Of a stretch of 5,181 bases of DNA, positions 5,165 through 5,181 are shown piece after piece (position 1 is the first letter of the stretch; every line of letters starts with the position of its first letter). Source of the DNA: VRUE01 sp044867925 (GTDB lineage Bacteria > Actinomycetota > Thermoleophilia > Solirubrobacterales > 70-9); the NCBI GenBank assembly GCA_044867925.1, contig JBIOVV010000079.1:1-5181 (forward strand), given 5' to 3'. The notes beneath the pieces were generated by a model. It saw only the letters and a program-made list of their open reading frames with translations. It ran no database searches and had not been told where the DNA came from. The position numbers and the translations under genes were made by a program.

Positions 5165-5181
5165 GGGTGGGCGGGACTGGG
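5161..5181 (+). CDS. Start of a gene overlapping scpB (seven codons visible)
   Basis: ATG 5161 overlaps the scpB stop in an ATGA arrangement typical of coupled operon genes and opens a frame MRVGGTG that runs off the window. GTG at 5167 in the same frame is an alternative start. A weak purine stretch GGGGAG (5141-5146) is rather far upstream. Too little protein is visible to identify it. A pseudouridine synthase of the RluB type often follows scpB in bacteria, but the seven residues neither support nor exclude that. Confidence 0.4.

Overview
The window looks like a fragment of a high-GC (by eye close to 70%) actinobacterial chromosome, most likely from class Thermoleophilia (Solirubrobacterales-type). 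The reasons are strong G/C bias at third codon positions, GTG starts, genes that begin directly after a TANNNT box with no Shine-Dalgarno, the run trpS-scpA-scpB, and the flavour of the DHA2 transporter and of the secreted propeller-like protein. The lineage is an inference from these traits, not a search result.

Layout. Positions 1-88 are a perfect zero-loop palindrome that interrupts a minus-strand gene and looks like an assembly or amplification fold-back at a contig end. From 969 down to the left edge runs that minus-strand gene, which encodes an exported protein with beta-propeller-like repeats and is cut off at its C-terminus. A 104-bp divergent intergenic region (970-1073) separates it from a rightward 14-TM MFS drug exporter of the DHA2 type (1074-2684). 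The next 151 bp hold the most unusual structure in the window: four copies of a 17-bp sequence (consensus GGTGCAACGCTTTGYGG) in alternating orientation, forming two successive 45-nt hairpins. After that come trpS (tryptophanyl-tRNA synthetase, 2836-3828), scpA (3862-4599) and scpB (4592-5164), and the first codons of a gene overlapping the scpB stop at 5161. No gene-free stretch exceeds 300 bases.

How the genes fit together. ScpA and ScpB are the kleisin and winged-helix partners of the Smc condensin-like complex. They overlap by 8 nt and are probably translationally coupled. trpS is a housekeeping translation gene placed just upstream with its own apparent promoter, and scpA has another. The exporter and the secreted protein are accessory functions with no visible link to the trpS-scpAB block.

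Most of the window is ordinary chromosomal gene content. The items that deserve a second look are the alternating repeat array at 2695-2800, the TANNNT/leaderless start architecture at three genes, the KMSTT form of the TrpRS KMSKS loop, the atypical 3' end of the exporter gene, and the terminal palindrome, which is probably an artefact.
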